Assembly (NCBI RefSeq): GCF_040054535.1
Contig: NC_090780.1
Span: 13,654,501-13,718,500, forward strand
From: Antennarius striatus
Lineage: Eukaryota; Chordata; Actinopteri; Lophiiformes; Antennariidae
Length of the DNA: 64,000 nucleotides
Direction: 5' to 3'
In this document: one piece after another, positions 61,995 to 64,000 of the stretch
How positions within the stretch are numbered: the stretch's first letter is position 1
Layout of the letters: the number at the start of each line of letters is the position of its first letter
The notes under the pieces: model-generated
The model's database searches: none
What the model was told of the DNA's origin: nothing
What the model saw: the letters and a program-made list of their open reading frames with translations, nothing else
Made by a program: the position numbers and the translations under genes

Positions 61995-64000
61995 CTACAA
62001 ACAGCATTTAAAGGAATGTTAACAACCTCTGCATATCATGTAACAGCATACTTTACAGTTCCAGCGGTATACCACAACAGAAATTTAAATGGTCATCATA
62101 GCACAAAATTTTGCTTAATATTTGTTTTAGCCTTAGTTCATTAATAATAAAACTAGCATACATATGTTGTTATTGAACATTCTACAGTTTCTTGATATTT
62201 ACTGGTATTTGTTTCGACCCTCCCCACAGGATTACAATAGATTAATTTCTTGCATTTCTGAATATTTTAATAATTTTAATAATTGACACCCAACAAGATG
62301 AGAAAACTGGGATAAGTTTAAGAAAAATAACCTTTTCCACTTGAAAGCTGATCTTAAATAATTTTTGCTCAGCCTTCATATATGTTCTACAAGCTCCATG
62401 TCCAGTTATGATTATTTTTTTAAAGAACAGCCTGCAAAGAATTCAATAAATGGATGTTGCTCTGATAAACATATAGCAGGAACATAAGAGGGTCATTCTC
62501 ACGAAATCTGGGTTTCAAAGATTTCAAGAGTGGAATTTTTAAAAATATCTGCATCAACAAATTTCTTTTTAAGGCATCAATAAAAAGTCTTAAGTATTTA
62601 TGATTGTTAATTAAAAAATATTTTCTAACAATTTAAGACCTTTTTGAACATATTTTCTAAAACATGTCCTTAAAAATCTCATTACCACAACGGACTGAAA
62701 ACATCAATACCATAAAGACAATTATTTTTCAAAATTTTAAAAGTTGATTTTTAACAGTCATGCACAACTACTTGAAATTATACTATAATAAAAAAAAAAG
62801 TAATTATATGTTTATATGATTTTGACCTTTTTCTCTCATTACCGCAACACCTTTTATAGACTACAACCTAATAGTTTTCATATTTTATTGACAAGTGACA
62901 TATTTTCAAAATGATTTGGATAACTAAAGAAGTTACCATGTATATCGTGCACGTGTTTAAAAACAAGCTACTTTTTTTCATTCATTAAAATAATGCTAAA
63001 TGCACACCTGTTGCTGTAATAATACATGCATTGTAATAGCTAAACTTCTCATTACCGAAACAGAAGTTCTCTCCACCGCAACTGGCCTTCAAGTGCTGAG
63101 GTAGGAGAGAAATGTGTTGTGGAGGATGAGGAAAATTAGCATTTTTAGCTCGCAACAGAGAAGCCATGATGACTAAATCTTACTTCATGCACAGAAATAG
63201 GCATTAATATCACCTATTTTCATTAAAAAAAATTTTAATACAAATGTTTTTTTAAATAAAGAAAAAATGCTGTTTCGGTAATGATAAGAACAACTGTCGT
63301 GTAAGCAGTCTGGCAGGAGAAAATCTAACTTTTTTTTTGTCTGCATGTATTCTCATAGTTTAGGGCTTTGAACAGTTCCGATCGGTTCGTTCCAACCCCA
63401 AGGAAGTGGAGGGCCCCAAGCCCCCATGAGGCAGGAGAGGGACGAGAAGGGACGTGCAGAAAGGACAGGAGAGACGAGGACGAAGAGACGGGAGAAGGGA
63501 GCAACAGGAGGGCCAACCCACCCCACACCCCACAGGCCAACCCAGAGCACCCCAGAGGAGACAGGTCCAGTCACCCCCAAATCCCCAGAGACCCCAGGAA
63601 TTCAGCACCCCCAGGGCCCAAAAGGCGAGACAACAGATACAACAGCTGCCAGGGCGAGGCGCCAGGGCCAGGCAGGCCCCGGAGCTCCAGAGAGCAAACC
63701 CAGGCTTAAGATGGAGAGGGGACCCCTAGTGCATGCACACATCCATGGTGTCCCAGATCCATCACTGCACTATAAGGTGGCAGAGACAGAGGTCATGAGA
63801 TCATGAGCGCAGACAGCATGTTCAGAAACATATCAGATATGTGAGAATGGAGGCATAAGCTGACAGACAAGAGAAAGCTATAGATTTATATTTAAAGATC
63901 TAATAAATGGAGACCATTTTTCTGTAAATGATGCCAGCAGATATTTTCTCAAGCGAAATGTGATTGATGAGGAGATTCAACCAATGGATGATGTTTATGG
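61995..64000 (-). other. usp4 intron (large) and right flank
   Basis: No further usp4 exon is recognised, so the intron upstream of exon 61879-61994 runs at least to the window end. The left part is AT-rich. Four spaced copies of a CTCATTACCRMAAC motif lie at 62677-63290, and a GC- and purine-rich segment at 63360-63830. Confidence 0.55.
63360..63830. repeat. GC-rich purine-biased segment, likely dispersed repeat
   Basis: A compositional island in AT-rich intron DNA: AGGAGAGGGACGAGAAGG-like stretches, then long C/A-rich runs (CCAACCCACCCCACACCCCA). Open frames occur in several overlapping frames on both strands, which reflects composition, not coding. It resembles untranslated parts of teleost retroelements, but I cannot name one. 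Confidence 0.4.

Noticed and set aside
63353..63806. Several 75-126 codon frames near the right end
   Set aside because: Overlapping frames on both strands of a GC-rich repeat-like island; composition explains them.

Overview
The window looks like a chromosomal segment of a ray-finned (teleost) fish. The coding genes are split into short GT-AG exons whose proteins align closely with known vertebrate families. Between them lie long CA/GA microsatellites, tRNA-derived SINEs, several hAT, piggyBac and Tc1/mariner-type DNA transposons, LINE fragments and a solo LTR. That mixture is typical of teleosts. The species cannot be named from this alone.

Layout, left to right. Positions 1-22173 are repeat-rich DNA without a confirmed host coding exon. 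They hold an apparently complete piggyBac element with a two-exon transposase (1521-4616), a Tigger-like TIR element carrying a nested SINE (5904-7590), a diverged repeat pair, a 353-bp MITE, a hAT deletion derivative, a solo LTR (19056-19357) and other dispersed repeats. Positions 22174-33483 hold the first two coding exons of tex264 on the minus strand, an ER-phagy receptor gene whose 3' part was not found. Positions 33484-39016 are intergenic. Positions 39017-53578 hold the complete coding region of fancd2 on the minus strand. I could place 43 coding exons with consistent phase, 4338 nt, about 1445 aa. Positions 54982-56611 hold gpx1 on the plus strand, with two exons, an in-frame TGA selenocysteine codon and a recognisable SECIS element in its 3' UTR. 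Positions 59627-61994 hold the last five exons of usp4 on the minus strand, running off the right side of the window.

The genes do not form an operon-like unit. fancd2 (DNA interstrand crosslink repair) and gpx1 (peroxide detoxification) are divergently transcribed from a shared 1.4-kb interval. gpx1 and usp4 converge. gpx1 and usp4 are also neighbours in mammals, so that adjacency looks like conserved synteny. Most introns of fancd2, gpx1 and usp4 contain dated or datable transposon insertions, and several still have exact target-site duplications.

I did not find a clearly new biological system. The most interesting items are the seemingly intact piggyBac transposase with repeated subterminal motifs, a hAT MITE in a fancd2 intron that carries a CTCF-like hairpin motif, and a dispersed repeat family carrying AGGTCA direct repeats.
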